Shown here one piece after another: positions 39,784-48,333 of a stretch of 64,000 nucleotides of DNA. The notes under the pieces are model-generated. The model was not told where the DNA came from, did not search any database, and saw only the letters and a list, made by a program, of their open reading frames with translations. Source of the stretch: Paraburkholderia diazotrophica (GTDB lineage Bacteria > Pseudomonadota > Gammaproteobacteria > Burkholderiales > Burkholderiaceae). Position numbers and translations under genes: made by a program. The DNA lies in assembly GCF_900108945.1 (NCBI RefSeq), contig NZ_FNYE01000022.1, positions 62,001 to 126,000 of the forward strand. Reading direction: 5' to 3'. Every line of letters starts with the position of its first letter. The stretch's first letter is position 1.

Positions 39784-40986
39784 ATGCGGTTTGACTATAG
39801 TAAGGAAGACGAAGAGTTTCGTCGTGAAGTGAGGCAGTTCTTCAGGGAGCATGCCCCCGCCGATATTTCACGCAAGTGGCGCGTCGGGGCGCATCCGCCG
39901 GCGCGCGACGACATTCGCCGGTGGCAGCGGATTCTGTACGAACGTGGCTGGGGTGCGCCTCATTGGCCGGTCGAGCATGGTGGCACCGGCTGGAGCGCGC
40001 TTCGCAAGCACATCTTCATGGAAGAGCTGTACAACGCCGATGCCATGGACTACGGGTGGCAGTCCACGCAGATGGTGGCGCCCGTCATCATCGCGTTTGG
40101 CTCCGACTGGCAGAGGGAACGCTTCCTCGGGCCTATTCTGCGTGGCGACGAGTTTTGGTGTCAGGGCTTTTCGGAGCCGAACGCAGGTTCGGATCTGGCC
40201 GGGCTTAAGACGACAGCGGTGCTTGACGGCGACGAATACATCATCAACGGCCAGAAGATCTGGACCAGCGACGCGACGATTGCCGATTGGGGCTTCTTCC
40301 TCGTCAAGACCGATACGACCGTCAAGCCGCAACGCGGCATCTCGTTTCTGCTTGTCAAAATGGACACGCCGGGCATCACGGTGCGTCCGATCGTCTCGAT
40401 CGAGGGCGGCAAGGGGCTGAACGAGGTGTTTCTGGAGAACGTGCGCGTTCCGAAGGCGCATCTCGTGGGCGAGGCCGGCATGGGGTGGACCTATGCGAAG
40501 TATCTGCTCGAGAAGGAGCGCACGGCGAGCGCCTTCCTGTATTTCAACAAGCGGGAGTTGCAGCGCGCGAAGGATATTGCCGCTCAGGAGTTGGTCGACG
40601 GCGTACGGCTGATCGATACACCCGCGTTCGCGCGCAAGGTTGCGGATATCGAAGCGGATCTCATGGCGCTCGAATGGTCCGTGCTGCGCATCCTTGCCGA
40701 AGAGAAGAGCGAGCGGAACCTCGATGCCGTCGTATCCGCGCTGAAGATCAGCGGATCGGAAATGCAACAGCGTGTGACGCAGCTCCAGATGGATGCGCTC
40801 GGTCCCCGCGTGATGCGCTTCGACGACCACGGCGAAGGGCATGGCGACCTGGTGGTCGATGAAAGCTGGCCAGATTACGTGGGCGGCCGCACGTCGGGCT
40901 ATCTCATCGCTCGCGCATCCACCATTTATGGCGGCGCGCGCGAAGTGCAGAAGAACATCATCGCCAAACTCGCATTCGGACTGTAG
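39784..40986 (+). CDS. acyl-CoA dehydrogenase, first subunit of heteromeric pair 3
   Basis: The product has 400 residues with AGGAG before the ATG. GFSEPNAGSDLAGLK and NGQKIWTSD are intact, the tail is YGGAREVQKNIIAKLAFG, and RxQFGxPIG is missing, just as in the first subunits of pairs 1 and 2. The partner begins 2 bp after the stop. Three such pairs in one window imply at least three successive dehydrogenations of large acyl-CoAs, each with its own enzyme. Confidence 0.87.
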   Translation: MRFDYSKEDEEFRREVRQFFREHAPADISRKWRVGAHPPARDDIRRWQRILYERGWGAPHWPVEHGGTGWSALRKHIFMEELYNADAMDYGWQSTQMVAPVIIAFGSDWQRERFLGPILRGDEFWCQGFSEPNAGSDLAGLKTTAVLDGDEYIINGQKIWTSDATIADWGFFLVKTDTTVKPQRGISFLLVKMDTPGITVRPIVSIEGGKGLNEVFLENVRVPKAHLVGEAGMGWTYAKYLLEKERTASAFLYFNKRELQRAKDIAAQELVDGVRLIDTPAFARKVADIEADLMALEWSVLRILAEEKSERNLDAVVSALKISGSEMQQRVTQLQMDALGPRVMRFDDHGEGHGDLVVDESWPDYVGGRTSGYLIARASTIYGGAREVQKNIIAKLAFGL

Positions 40987-40988
40987 CC

Positions 40989-42131
40989 ATGGACTTCAAC
41001 TTCTCCGAAGAACAATTGATGCTGAAGGATGGCGCTGAGCGTTACGTCCAGCAGGAGTATGGATTCGAGGCACGCAAGCATATCGCGGCGCAGCCAGAGG
41101 GCTTCAGCCGCGAGCATTGGCGCACCTACGCCGAGCTTGGCTGGCTCGGGCTGACCATGCCGGAAGACGTTGGCGGCCTTGGGTGCTCATTTGTCGAAAT
41201 GGCGATTCTGATGGAGGCGCTCGGCCGCGGCATGGCGCTCGAGCCGGTCGTGCAAACGGCGCTGCTTTGCGCCATGATCGTCGAACGAGGCGACGCGCAG
41301 ACACAGCGCGAGACGCTGCTTCCCGCTGTCATCGAAGGCAAGTTGCTGCTTTCGCTTGCGGATAGCGAAGCAGGCAGCCGATACAAAGTGGGTTGCCATG
41401 CACGAACCCATGCTCGCAAAACGGCCAGGGGTTACCTGATCAGCGGCGCGAAGACGCTGGTAGTGGCTGGTGAGTCGACAGATCAACTGCTCGTGACCGC
41501 GCGAGTGGAAAGCGCATCGCAAGGCGTAGGCGTCTTTCTTGTCGACCGTCGCGCTGCGGGCGTCACGTGCCGGTCGTATCGCTTGCTCGACGGCTCACGT
41601 GCCGCGGATATCGAGCTGCACGACGTAGAGGTCGGCGACAATGCGCTGATCGTCGGATCGGAGCGTGCGCTAGAAGTGCTCACGCAGGCAACGGAACTCG
41701 CCATTCTCGCGAGCGTGGCCGAGAGCCTCGGCATGATGGAAGCGGTGATGGCCATCACCGCGGAGTACATCAAGGGACGCTCGCAGTTCGGACAGCCCAT
41801 CGGCAAGTTTCAGGCGTTGCAGCATCGCATGGCCGAGATGTTCGTCGCCACGCAGGAGGCGCGCTCGATGTTGTACTGCGGGATCGCGCATCTCGACCGG
41901 CCGGCAGCCGAACGTAGCCGCGCCATCTCGGCGGCCAAGGCGGTCGCCGCGCGCGCCAATCGCTTCGTTTGCGCGCAGGGGATCCAGTTGCACGGAGGCA
42001 TGGGGCTCACCGAGGAATATCCGGTTGGCCATTACTTCCGCAAGATGACGATGATGGAAAAGATGTTCGGCGATATCGACTTTCATCTCGACCGCGTTGC
42101 GGCAAGCAACCGGAAACCGGTGACGGTGTGA
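40989..42131 (+). CDS. acyl-CoA dehydrogenase, second subunit of heteromeric pair 3
   Basis: The product has 380 residues. RSQFGQPIGKFQALQHR and QLHGGMGLTEE supply the FAD-contacting half, whereas the middle-domain motif is degenerate (SLADSEAGSRYKVGCHA). It complements the gene immediately upstream (2-bp spacing). The tail YFRKMTMMEKMFGDIDFH matches the other second subunits. Expected alpha2beta2 partner. Confidence 0.86.
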   Translation: MDFNFSEEQLMLKDGAERYVQQEYGFEARKHIAAQPEGFSREHWRTYAELGWLGLTMPEDVGGLGCSFVEMAILMEALGRGMALEPVVQTALLCAMIVERGDAQTQRETLLPAVIEGKLLLSLADSEAGSRYKVGCHARTHARKTARGYLISGAKTLVVAGESTDQLLVTARVESASQGVGVFLVDRRAAGVTCRSYRLLDGSRAADIELHDVEVGDNALIVGSERALEVLTQATELAILASVAESLGMMEAVMAITAEYIKGRSQFGQPIGKFQALQHRMAEMFVATQEARSMLYCGIAHLDRPAAERSRAISAAKAVAARANRFVCAQGIQLHGGMGLTEEYPVGHYFRKMTMMEKMFGDIDFHLDRVAASNRKPVTV

Positions 42132-42148
42132 TCCGGGAGGAGCCGATC

Positions 42149-42982
42149 GTGCAACGCGTGAAGGATAAGATTGCGATTGTGACCGGGGCCGCATCCGGTA
42201 TCGGCGCTGCCTGTGCCGCGAGGCTCGCGCAGGAAGGCGCCCTGGTGGTGGTGGCGGACCTGAATTTAGAAGGCGCACAAGAGCAGGTTCGCCGTATCAA
42301 GGATTCGGGCGGCCAGGCGGTGGCGGCGCGAGTCGATATCGGCGACGAAAGCTCGATCGATGCGTTGTTCGAGCTGACGCTGAAGACCTGGGGCGGCCTC
42401 GATATCCTGCACAACAACGCCGCCGCCACGTCGCTCTCCAGTACGGTCGATGCGGCGATCGAGGCAATCGACGTCGCAGTCTGGGACGACACGATGCGCA
42501 TCAATCTTCGCGGCACCATGCTGGCTTCGCGGCGTGCGCTGCCCGTCATGCGCGCGCGCGGTGGCGGTTCGATCATCAATACCTCGTCGGGCTCCGCTCA
42601 GGCGGGTGCCTTGGGCTATAGCGCCTATGGTGTCTGCAAGGCCGGTATCGAAAATTTGACACGCTACATCGCCGCGCAACACGGCAAGGAGGGCATACGC
42701 TGCAACGCGATCGCTCCCGGGCTGATCGTCACGCCGGTGACTCAGGCGTACTACGCGGGCGAACTCGGGGAAATGATGCTGAGTCACCATCTCACGCCTC
42801 GCCTCGGGCAGCCCGAGGACATTGCGCACGCGGTCGTGTACCTCGCTTCGGATGAAGCTGCGTTCGTGACGGGCCAGGTGTTCAACATCGACGGCGGACT
42901 GCTTTCGCACCAGCCGTACTATGCCGACGAAATCCGCGCGCGCGCGGCCGCCGCGGCGAACGCGACGAAGGGGGTGGCATGA
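42149..42982 (+). CDS. SDR family oxidoreductase
   Basis: The product has 277 residues from a GTG at 42149 behind GGGAGGAG (42135-42142). VTGAASGIGAACAARLAQ, NNAA, the catalytic Ser in NTSSGSAQAG and YGVCKAGIENLTR (YxxxK) are all present, and the C-terminus is extended (about 20 residues after DGGLLSHQPYY). Probably an NAD-linked hydroxyacyl-CoA or alcohol dehydrogenase. It overlaps the SnoaL-like gene by 4 bp. Confidence 0.83.
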   Translation: MQRVKDKIAIVTGAASGIGAACAARLAQEGALVVVADLNLEGAQEQVRRIKDSGGQAVAARVDIGDESSIDALFELTLKTWGGLDILHNNAAATSLSSTVDAAIEAIDVAVWDDTMRINLRGTMLASRRALPVMRARGGGSIINTSSGSAQAGALGYSAYGVCKAGIENLTRYIAAQHGKEGIRCNAIAPGLIVTPVTQAYYAGELGEMMLSHHLTPRLGQPEDIAHAVVYLASDEAAFVTGQVFNIDGGLLSHQPYYADEIRARAAAAANATKGVA

Positions 42983-43557
42983 CGACGGATTCCACACTTC
43001 TTGCACGTATCGAACGCGTCGAGGCGCAGCTCGCCATTCAACAGTTGCCGGTGCGATACGCGCTTGCGGTCGATTCGCGCGATCTGGAGAGCCTCGTGCA
43101 ACTGTTCGCCGAAGACGTCAATTGCGGCCGATGGGGCGTGGGGCGCGCTGCGTTGAAGACGTTCTACGGTTCCGGGCATATTCTGCGAGGCTTTTATCGC
43201 AGCATTCATCAGATCTGCGGCCACGCGGTCGATTTCATCGATGCCGACCATGCGACGGGAAGCGTCTATTGCCGTGCGGAGCACGAGGACAACGGCTCGT
43301 GGGTGGTGATGGCGATCTGCTATTTCGATCACTATGTGCGGCGCGACGGGCAGTGGTATTTCGAGCGCCGCGAAGAACAGCACTGGTATTCGACGGACTG
43401 GCTCGCACGTCCCGGTGCGCCGTGCTTCCAGAACTGGCCCGGCAAGTATGAGGGCGAACGGTATCAGCCGCGGCTTCCGCAAGGCTTTCCGACGTGGACA
43501 GCGTTTTGGGGCAACAGCGAACAGCACGCCATCGACGCGTTGACGAAGGCGCCGTAA
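42979..43557 (+). CDS. SnoaL/NTF2-like protein, possible dehydratase (BaiE-like)
   Basis: The product has 192 residues, an alpha+beta-barrel of the SnoaL_4 group. The N-terminal stretch RYALAVDSRDLESLVQLF places Tyr27 and Asp32 five apart, as in bile-acid 7alpha-dehydratase BaiE (Tyr30/Asp35), and His77 or His82 may stand for its catalytic His. NTF2-like enzymes in catabolic clusters serve as dehydratases, isomerases or epoxide hydrolases. Coupled to the SDR upstream (ATGA), which suggests that it acts on a hydroxy/keto ring intermediate. The reaction is inferred. End of the rightward operon. Confidence 0.75.
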   Translation: MTTDSTLLARIERVEAQLAIQQLPVRYALAVDSRDLESLVQLFAEDVNCGRWGVGRAALKTFYGSGHILRGFYRSIHQICGHAVDFIDADHATGSVYCRAEHEDNGSWVVMAICYFDHYVRRDGQWYFERREEQHWYSTDWLARPGAPCFQNWPGKYEGERYQPRLPQGFPTWTAFWGNSEQHAIDALTKAP

Positions 43558-43579
43558 GCGCCTTGCTTCCGCGTGCGTG

Positions 43580-44356
43580 TTACAGCGCCGCTTCCCCACG
43601 CAAGAGCACGTCGGCGCCGCCGTCGACGAACGGAACCTGGCCCACCATGTAGCCGTTGGCTGGACTGGCGAGGAACGCAAGGAGCGGAACGATCTGTTCA
43701 GCGGTGGCGTAGTCTCGCACGACGGTGGGCACGCCAGCCGAAAGCGCCTCGCGGCCCTCGGCTGTTTCCAGCAGCGGCGCGACCATTGGCGTCTTCACGA
43801 CGCCTGGGGCGATCCCGTTGAGCAATACACCCGCGTCGGCCCAGCCGGGCAACGCGGCCGTGCGCCGTATCCATTGCGTCAGCGCGCGTTTGGACGACGC
43901 ATAACTTGGTGCGCCGATGTTCGCCGCCTGCTTCCGCGCGGCGAATTCTTCGCCCGCGAGGCACATCTCGACAAGGCGTGTGTCTATCGGATGAAGCGAG
44001 GCGAGTGAGGAAATCACCACCGCACGCGGCTGCCTTCCGCGTTGCAGGAGCGGCAGCAGCCGCGGCAGCAGGTCGGCAACGCCGAAGTAGTTGACCGACA
44101 CCAGCGTATCGCCGGCCACGGGGGGCGACACCCCAGCGCACATGACCACTGCGTCGAGCGACGGCGTAATTTTCTGCACACGCGCGACGAGCGCTGCGCG
44201 TTCCGCCGGAACAGCGAGGTCCGCGCAAATATCCGCGTTGCTCAGATCGACGCCAATCACCCGTTCGCCAAGTGCGGTCAAATGCCGGGCGAGCGCTGCG
44301 CCTATCCCGGATGCAGCGCCAGTGATCAGCGTCGTGCGGACAGCATTTGTGCTCAT
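43580..44356 (-). CDS. SDR family oxidoreductase, 3alpha-hydroxysteroid dehydrogenase/carbonyl reductase-like
   Basis: The product has 258 residues from the ATG at 44356. It resembles the Comamonas 3alpha-HSD/carbonyl reductase subgroup: ITGAASGIGAALARHL, VSVNYFGVADLLPRLLP, AVVISSLASLHP, SYASSKRAL (YxxxK) and NGIAPGVVKTPM. The family interconverts secondary alcohols and ketones on steroids, terpenes and coniferyl alcohol. It is the third gene of a leftward unit after ferredoxin reductase and ferredoxin, so it may oxidise the alcohol made by a P450. Confidence 0.85.
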   Translation of the reverse strand: MSTNAVRTTLITGAASGIGAALARHLTALGERVIGVDLSNADICADLAVPAERAALVARVQKITPSLDAVVMCAGVSPPVAGDTLVSVNYFGVADLLPRLLPLLQRGRQPRAVVISSLASLHPIDTRLVEMCLAGEEFAARKQAANIGAPSYASSKRALTQWIRRTAALPGWADAGVLLNGIAPGVVKTPMVAPLLETAEGREALSAGVPTVVRDYATAEQIVPLLAFLASPANGYMVGQVPFVDGGADVLLRGEAAL

Positions 44357-44361
44357 GACGC

Positions 44362-44682
44362 TTAAACGGCCGAACCGGGCAGGCGCACCACCAGGCCGTC
44401 CAGTTCCGGCGTCATGAAGATCTGGCATGTCAAACGGCTGTTTTCGCGCACGTCCATCGCGCAAGTGAGCATGTCGACTTCATAGGACTCGGCCGCCGGC
44501 ATGTGGCCTCTCCAGGCATCGTCGACGTAGGCGTGACAGGTCGCGCAACTGCAACTGCCGCCACAATCGCCAAGAATGCCGGGGACCTGGTTGTTCACGG
44601 CGGTTTGCATGACCGAGTCGCCAACGTTGGCGCTCACCGCGGCTTCGTTGCCGTCCGGCTGGATGAATCGAATGAGGGGCAT
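44362..44682 (-). CDS. [2Fe-2S] ferredoxin, putidaredoxin-like
   Basis: The product has 106 residues. Cluster cysteines Cys40, Cys46, Cys49 (GDCGGSCSCATCHAYVDD) and Cys86 (RLTCQI) match the putidaredoxin pattern; Cys44 and Cys74 are extra. It carries electrons one at a time from the reductase to cytochrome P450. It is the only [2Fe-2S] ferredoxin in the window, so it may serve all three P450s and perhaps the Rieske oxygenase. Between the reductase (22-bp gap) and the SDR (5-bp gap). Confidence 0.92.
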   Translation of the reverse strand: MPLIRFIQPDGNEAAVSANVGDSVMQTAVNNQVPGILGDCGGSCSCATCHAYVDDAWRGHMPAAESYEVDMLTCAMDVRENSRLTCQIFMTPELDGLVVRLPGSAV

Positions 44683-44704
44683 GGCTACTGGACCTCTGAA
44701 TAAA

Positions 44705-45967
44705 TTAGTTGGACTGGGGAAGCAGACTTTTCAACGGGACTGACTCGTCGGCGAGATCCACCGCGCGAACCGGAATTTTCTCGGCAACGAACCGCTTGGC
44801 CAGCATGAATTCGGGCGCGCGACTGACCGTATCGGCTGCGAGCATGACGCTGTCCTTGAGATAAAACGCCGAGAACGAGCGGGTATCGGGACTGCCGCGC
44901 AGGACAAACTCGTCGTAGCCTTGGGACAGGCCGACCATCTTGAGCTTGAGATCGTATTGATCTGACCAGAACCACGGCACGCTGTTGTAGACGCGCTCCT
45001 TGCCGCACAACGACGCGGCTGCGGTGCGGGCCTGCTCCAGGGCGTTGGGCACCGACTCCAGACGCAGGCGGCGGCCGAGGGTCCGGTTGGGGTGGTTGGT
45101 GCAATCCCCGACCGCAAAAATGTCCGGATCGGACGTGCGCGTGTGCTCGTCGACCACAATGCCGTTGTCGACAGCGAGACCCGCCGCTTGCGCGAGTTCA
45201 GTGGCGGGCTCCAGTCCCACGCCGACGATGACCAGATCTGCTGCGACGCGCGCGCCGTCTGCGCAGGATACGGCGGCAACGGCGTCGCCGGATGCGTCGA
45301 GTTCGAATCCAGTCACGATTGCATTCGTGCGGATGTCGACTCCGGCTTCGCGGTGCACTTTCTCGTAGAACGCGGAAAGCTCCGGGGCCGTGACGCGCGC
45401 GAGCACGCGCGGCAACGCTTCGAGCACGGTGACGTGCAAACCGCGCTTCACGGCTACGGCAGCGACTTCGAGACCGACATATCCGCCGCCGATGATCACG
45501 AGGCGCGAGCCCGCGTGAAAATGATTTCGAATGCGCGTGACATGATCGAGCGTACGAAGGTAGTGAAAGTTCTGCAGCTTCTCGATGGCTTCGATACCCG
45601 GCAACGCGAGACGCCGCGCGCGGCCGCCGGTGGCCAGAACGAGCTTCGCATAGCTGATTTCGCTGCCATCGGAGAGCGTGACCCGCTTCGCGTCCCGGTC
45701 GATGCGCTCCGCGCGCGTATTGGGCATGAACTCGACGCATGCCTTGTCGTAAGTCGAAAGCGGCTTCAGGTAGAGCTGCTCGGCGGTCGATTCACCCGAC
45801 AGGAACGCCTTGGAAAGCGGTGGCCGCTGGTACGGCAAATGCGGTTCTTCTCCCACCATCACGATGCGCCCCGTCCAACCCTGCTCGCGGATCGCGGTCG
45901 CGCATTCTCCCGCGGCGTGACCCGCTCCGACGATCAGCGCGGTGTGTTCTGCATCTACAGGTGCCAT
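44705..45967 (-). CDS. FAD-dependent NAD(P)H-ferredoxin reductase, putidaredoxin reductase-like
   Basis: The product has 420 residues from the ATG at 45967 (GGAG upstream); an upstream in-frame start would overlap the promoter. FAD motif ALIVGAGHAAGECATAI, NAD motif LVIIGGGYVGLEVAAVAV, DIFAVGDCTNHPN in the FAD-pyrophosphate region, and the C-terminal reductase domain. It reduces the adjacent ferredoxin with NADH to drive P450 hydroxylation. First gene of the leftward Fdr-Fdx-SDR unit; a repressible promoter is predicted at 46020-46063. Confidence 0.92.
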   Translation of the reverse strand: MAPVDAEHTALIVGAGHAAGECATAIREQGWTGRIVMVGEEPHLPYQRPPLSKAFLSGESTAEQLYLKPLSTYDKACVEFMPNTRAERIDRDAKRVTLSDGSEISYAKLVLATGGRARRLALPGIEAIEKLQNFHYLRTLDHVTRIRNHFHAGSRLVIIGGGYVGLEVAAVAVKRGLHVTVLEALPRVLARVTAPELSAFYEKVHREAGVDIRTNAIVTGFELDASGDAVAAVSCADGARVAADLVIVGVGLEPATELAQAAGLAVDNGIVVDEHTRTSDPDIFAVGDCTNHPNRTLGRRLRLESVPNALEQARTAAASLCGKERVYNSVPWFWSDQYDLKLKMVGLSQGYDEFVLRGSPDTRSFSAFYLKDSVMLAADTVSRAPEFMLAKRFVAEKIPVRAVDLADESVPLKSLLPQSN

Positions 45968-46019
45968 AAGGCGAACTCCGTCTCGCACGGCCGTGTACTT
46001 GTCGCCGGCCTTAATATGT

Positions 46020-46063
46020 GAATGATGTTCTAGATTGTGAACGACGGCCGACGCGGCTGTCAA
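46020..46063 (-). promoter_or_regulatory. leftward promoter with GAACnnnGTTC-like operator for ferredoxin reductase unit
   Basis: On the minus strand: TTGACA (46063-46058), an 18-bp spacer, CACAAT (46039-46034), a 3-bp gap, GAACATCATTC (46030-46020; one mismatch). The -35-to-operator distance is again 33 bp. It drives the reductase starting at 45967. Confidence 0.62.
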
Positions 46064-46092
46064 TGCTCATCAACCCCCGCTCCCGAACTCCA

Positions 46093-46809
46093 TCAGGCTG
46101 ATGCGGAGTTGACCATCGCCTCGATGCCGCCAACTGCGAAGCGGATCAAATAGGTGCGCATGCGCTCGATATGTTGCCCCGTGAGAGCGCGCGCTCCCGA
46201 TCGTGCTTCCTTCGCGTACAACTCGTTGAGCACCAGATGAAACACGGACTCGACGAAATGCTGCACCAGTTCGACCGTTTCCCGCGTGGCGCCAGGCAGC
46301 GCCCTCGCGAAGGCGTCGCGGTAGCGCGCGGCAGCCGGCGCGTACTGGCCATAGAACGGCGCCGTGAGGTCGGGGCGTTCCAGAAGGCAGCCGATCTGGG
46401 TCAGAAGGCGCAGGTAGTTTTGCCACCCCGGATCGCCGCTTTTCAGGTGCGCGAATGCAGGCGCTGAAAGCGCGGTCACGATTGCCTCGACGTTGGGAGG
46501 CTCACCGTGCAACGGAGCGAGCACCGCCTCCAGCGATTCGATCACCTGCAGGCTGATCACGGCCGCGCGTCGGCCGATCGCCTGCTGGAACAGGGCGTCC
46601 TTGCTGCCAAAGTGGTAGCGCGCGAGACTCAGCTCCATGCCGCAGCCCTGCATGATGTCGCGAATCGACGTCCCGAAGTAACCGTGCGTCGCGAACAGCC
46701 TTTCGGCCGTATCGAGAATGCGCTCGGGCGTCGTGCCGCGAGCCGAAGCGCGCGGCTCCTTATTATCGGCTGCCGGGTTGCTGGCGGCTTGGGTATTCCT
46801 TGACGACAT
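46093..46809 (-). CDS. TetR/AcrR family transcriptional regulator (candidate pathway repressor)
   Basis: The product has 238 residues from the ATG at 46809 (AAGGGAAA upstream); a longer frame from 46914 would overlap the operator and is not favoured. HTH: GTSIRDIMQGCGMELSLARY, then HFGSKDALFQQA; a C-terminal TetR ligand domain with a long helical tail. Its upstream region (46810-46974, shared with a P450 gene) contains a perfect GAACATAGTTC and a second palindrome. This makes it the best candidate for the regulator that reads the GAACnnnGTTC sites. The ligand is presumably a pathway CoA ester or the substrate. Confidence 0.88.
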   Translation of the reverse strand: MSSRNTQAASNPAADNKEPRASARGTTPERILDTAERLFATHGYFGTSIRDIMQGCGMELSLARYHFGSKDALFQQAIGRRAAVISLQVIESLEAVLAPLHGEPPNVEAIVTALSAPAFAHLKSGDPGWQNYLRLLTQIGCLLERPDLTAPFYGQYAPAAARYRDAFARALPGATRETVELVQHFVESVFHLVLNELYAKEARSGARALTGQHIERMRTYLIRFAVGGIEAMVNSASA

Positions 46810-46881
46810 AGTTTCCCTTTCATTGTGTGGCGCGAACCGGGCAAGCGCCGGAAGCCTCTTCAAGCGAATGATAAAACGTTC

Positions 46882-46912
46882 TTGCACAATCGTGCAAAAT
46901 CGAACATAGTTC
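46882..46912. promoter_or_regulatory. double palindrome between tetR and P450 gene
   Basis: Two palindromes lie in tandem: TTGCAC-aatc-GTGCAA (46882-46897) and GAACATAGTTC (46902-46912), the second a perfect copy of the shared operator. A CAAAAT (46895-46900) just before the operator could be a rightward -10, but its -35 is poor. Alternatively TTGCAC serves as -35 with CATAGT (46905-46910) as -10. Likely the autoregulatory control point of the tetR/P450 pair. Confidence 0.5.
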
Positions 46913-46974
46913 AACTATGGGTACTTGGACAAGACCAGGTGCCTGCGAACGAACGACTAATGGAGACTGGAACC

Positions 46975-48219
46975 ATGGCTGGCGCGCTGCGACTTGAAGA
47001 CTTCGACGATCCGACGTTCAACCCCTTTTTCGAGGATTCGCTCGCTTACGGAGCCGATGCCAACCCGTATCCGCGCATTGCGGAGCTGCGCGAAAACGGC
47101 ACGGTGCAGGAAGGGGACTATCGTGTGCTGATGGGCGGTGCGGCGGACCTGACGATGTCCGATGTCGCGCACTATTGCGTATTTGGATACGACGAGGTAT
47201 CGCAGGTGCTGGGAGATCCGGCCACGTTCTCGAACAGGTCTTATGAGCGCAATATTGGCATTAGCTTCGGACGCAGCATTTCGACTATGGACGCGCCCGA
47301 GCACCCGCGCTACCGCCGCATTTTTCAGAAGGCATTTTTGCCGCACACCGTGGCGACATGGGGCGATACGCTCGTCGATCCCGTGGTGAGCGAACTGATG
47401 TCGAAGTTCGTGGATCGCGGGCATGCGGATCTCGTCACCGAGTTCACGCTTCACTATCCGTTCAATATCATTTACCGCCAGTTGGCATTGCCGCCAGAAG
47501 ACGTGAAGATCTTCCACAAGCTGGCGATCGCACAGACGCTGGTTTCGATCGACGTGGCGCACGGCGTGGAGGCGTCGACGAAGCTGGGCGCTTACTTCGC
47601 GCGACTCATCGAGGAGCGCCGCAGCAATCCGGGCGACGATCTCGTCAGCGCGCTGGCCACCGCGGAAGTCGATGGCGAATTGCTGCCGGACGAGGTCGTC
47701 ATTTCTTTCCTGCGCCAACTCGTGAATGCGGGTGGCGACACCACTTATCGCGCAACCAGCGTGCTGCTGCTTGCGCTGCTGCGCGATCCAGCGCAGCTCG
47801 AAGCGGTGCGCCAGGATCGCACGCTGGTCGCGCAGGCGATCGAGGAAGCGCTGCGCTGGGACGGCCCCGTGTTGATGCAGTCGCGCATGGCGACGCGTGA
47901 CGTCACGCTCGGTGGCGTCGAGATTCCCGCAGGCGCATTCCTCGACGTGCTGGCAGGCAGCGCCAATCGTGATCCCAGCCGCTTCCCCGACCCGGACAAG
48001 TTCGACATCTACCGCAAACCGGCTCACCGGCATTTTGCGTTTGCGTATGGTCCTCACGTGTGTATTGGTCAACACCTCGCGCGCGTGGAGATGACGCGCG
48101 CGCTCAATGCGATTCTCGACCGCCTGCCCAATCTTCGTCTCGATCCGGCCGCCGAGGCTCCGCAGATCAACGGCATCATGATGCGCGTTCCGCATTCGAT
48201 TCCCGTCGTATTCGGCTAA
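46975..48219 (+). CDS. cytochrome P450
   Basis: The product has 414 residues from the ATG at 46975, preceded by GGAG (46962-46965). I-helix NAGGDTTYRATS, ExxR in EEALRW, heme loop FAYGPHVCIGQHLAR with Cys363. It is not of the CYP101 type of the other two; the shorter, differently spaced N-terminus and STMDAPEHPRYRR place it in another bacterial class I family. Head of an operon with a GMC oxidoreductase, an oxocamphor hydrolase-like crotonase and others, so it probably makes the alcohol that is oxidised and cleaved by those enzymes. Confidence 0.88.
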   Translation: MAGALRLEDFDDPTFNPFFEDSLAYGADANPYPRIAELRENGTVQEGDYRVLMGGAADLTMSDVAHYCVFGYDEVSQVLGDPATFSNRSYERNIGISFGRSISTMDAPEHPRYRRIFQKAFLPHTVATWGDTLVDPVVSELMSKFVDRGHADLVTEFTLHYPFNIIYRQLALPPEDVKIFHKLAIAQTLVSIDVAHGVEASTKLGAYFARLIEERRSNPGDDLVSALATAEVDGELLPDEVVISFLRQLVNAGGDTTYRATSVLLLALLRDPAQLEAVRQDRTLVAQAIEEALRWDGPVLMQSRMATRDVTLGGVEIPAGAFLDVLAGSANRDPSRFPDPDKFDIYRKPAHRHFAFAYGPHVCIGQHLARVEMTRALNAILDRLPNLRLDPAAEAPQINGIMMRVPHSIPVVFG

Positions 48220-48231
48220 CCAGAACAAAGC

Positions 48232-48258
48232 CGGCCTCACGTGCTGTGCACGAGGCCG
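48232..48258 (+). terminator. hairpin between P450 and GMC genes
   Basis: CGGCCTC (48232-48238) pairs with GAGGCCG (48252-48258), with an inner GTGC/GCAC stem closed by a TGT loop and a small internal bulge. No T-run. It may dampen read-through or protect the P450 message rather than end the operon. Confidence 0.4.
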
Positions 48259-48333
48259 ACCGACAAGGCAAGTGCTGCTGGACAGTTCGCACGTTGAGTT
48301 GCCCGGCGCGCACAGACGGTGGAGAACGCATTG

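Noticed and set aside
46093..46914. Longer N-terminus for the TetR protein (start at 46914)
   Set aside because: It would run through both palindromes and has no ribosome site; the ATG at 46809 fits the usual TetR N-terminus.
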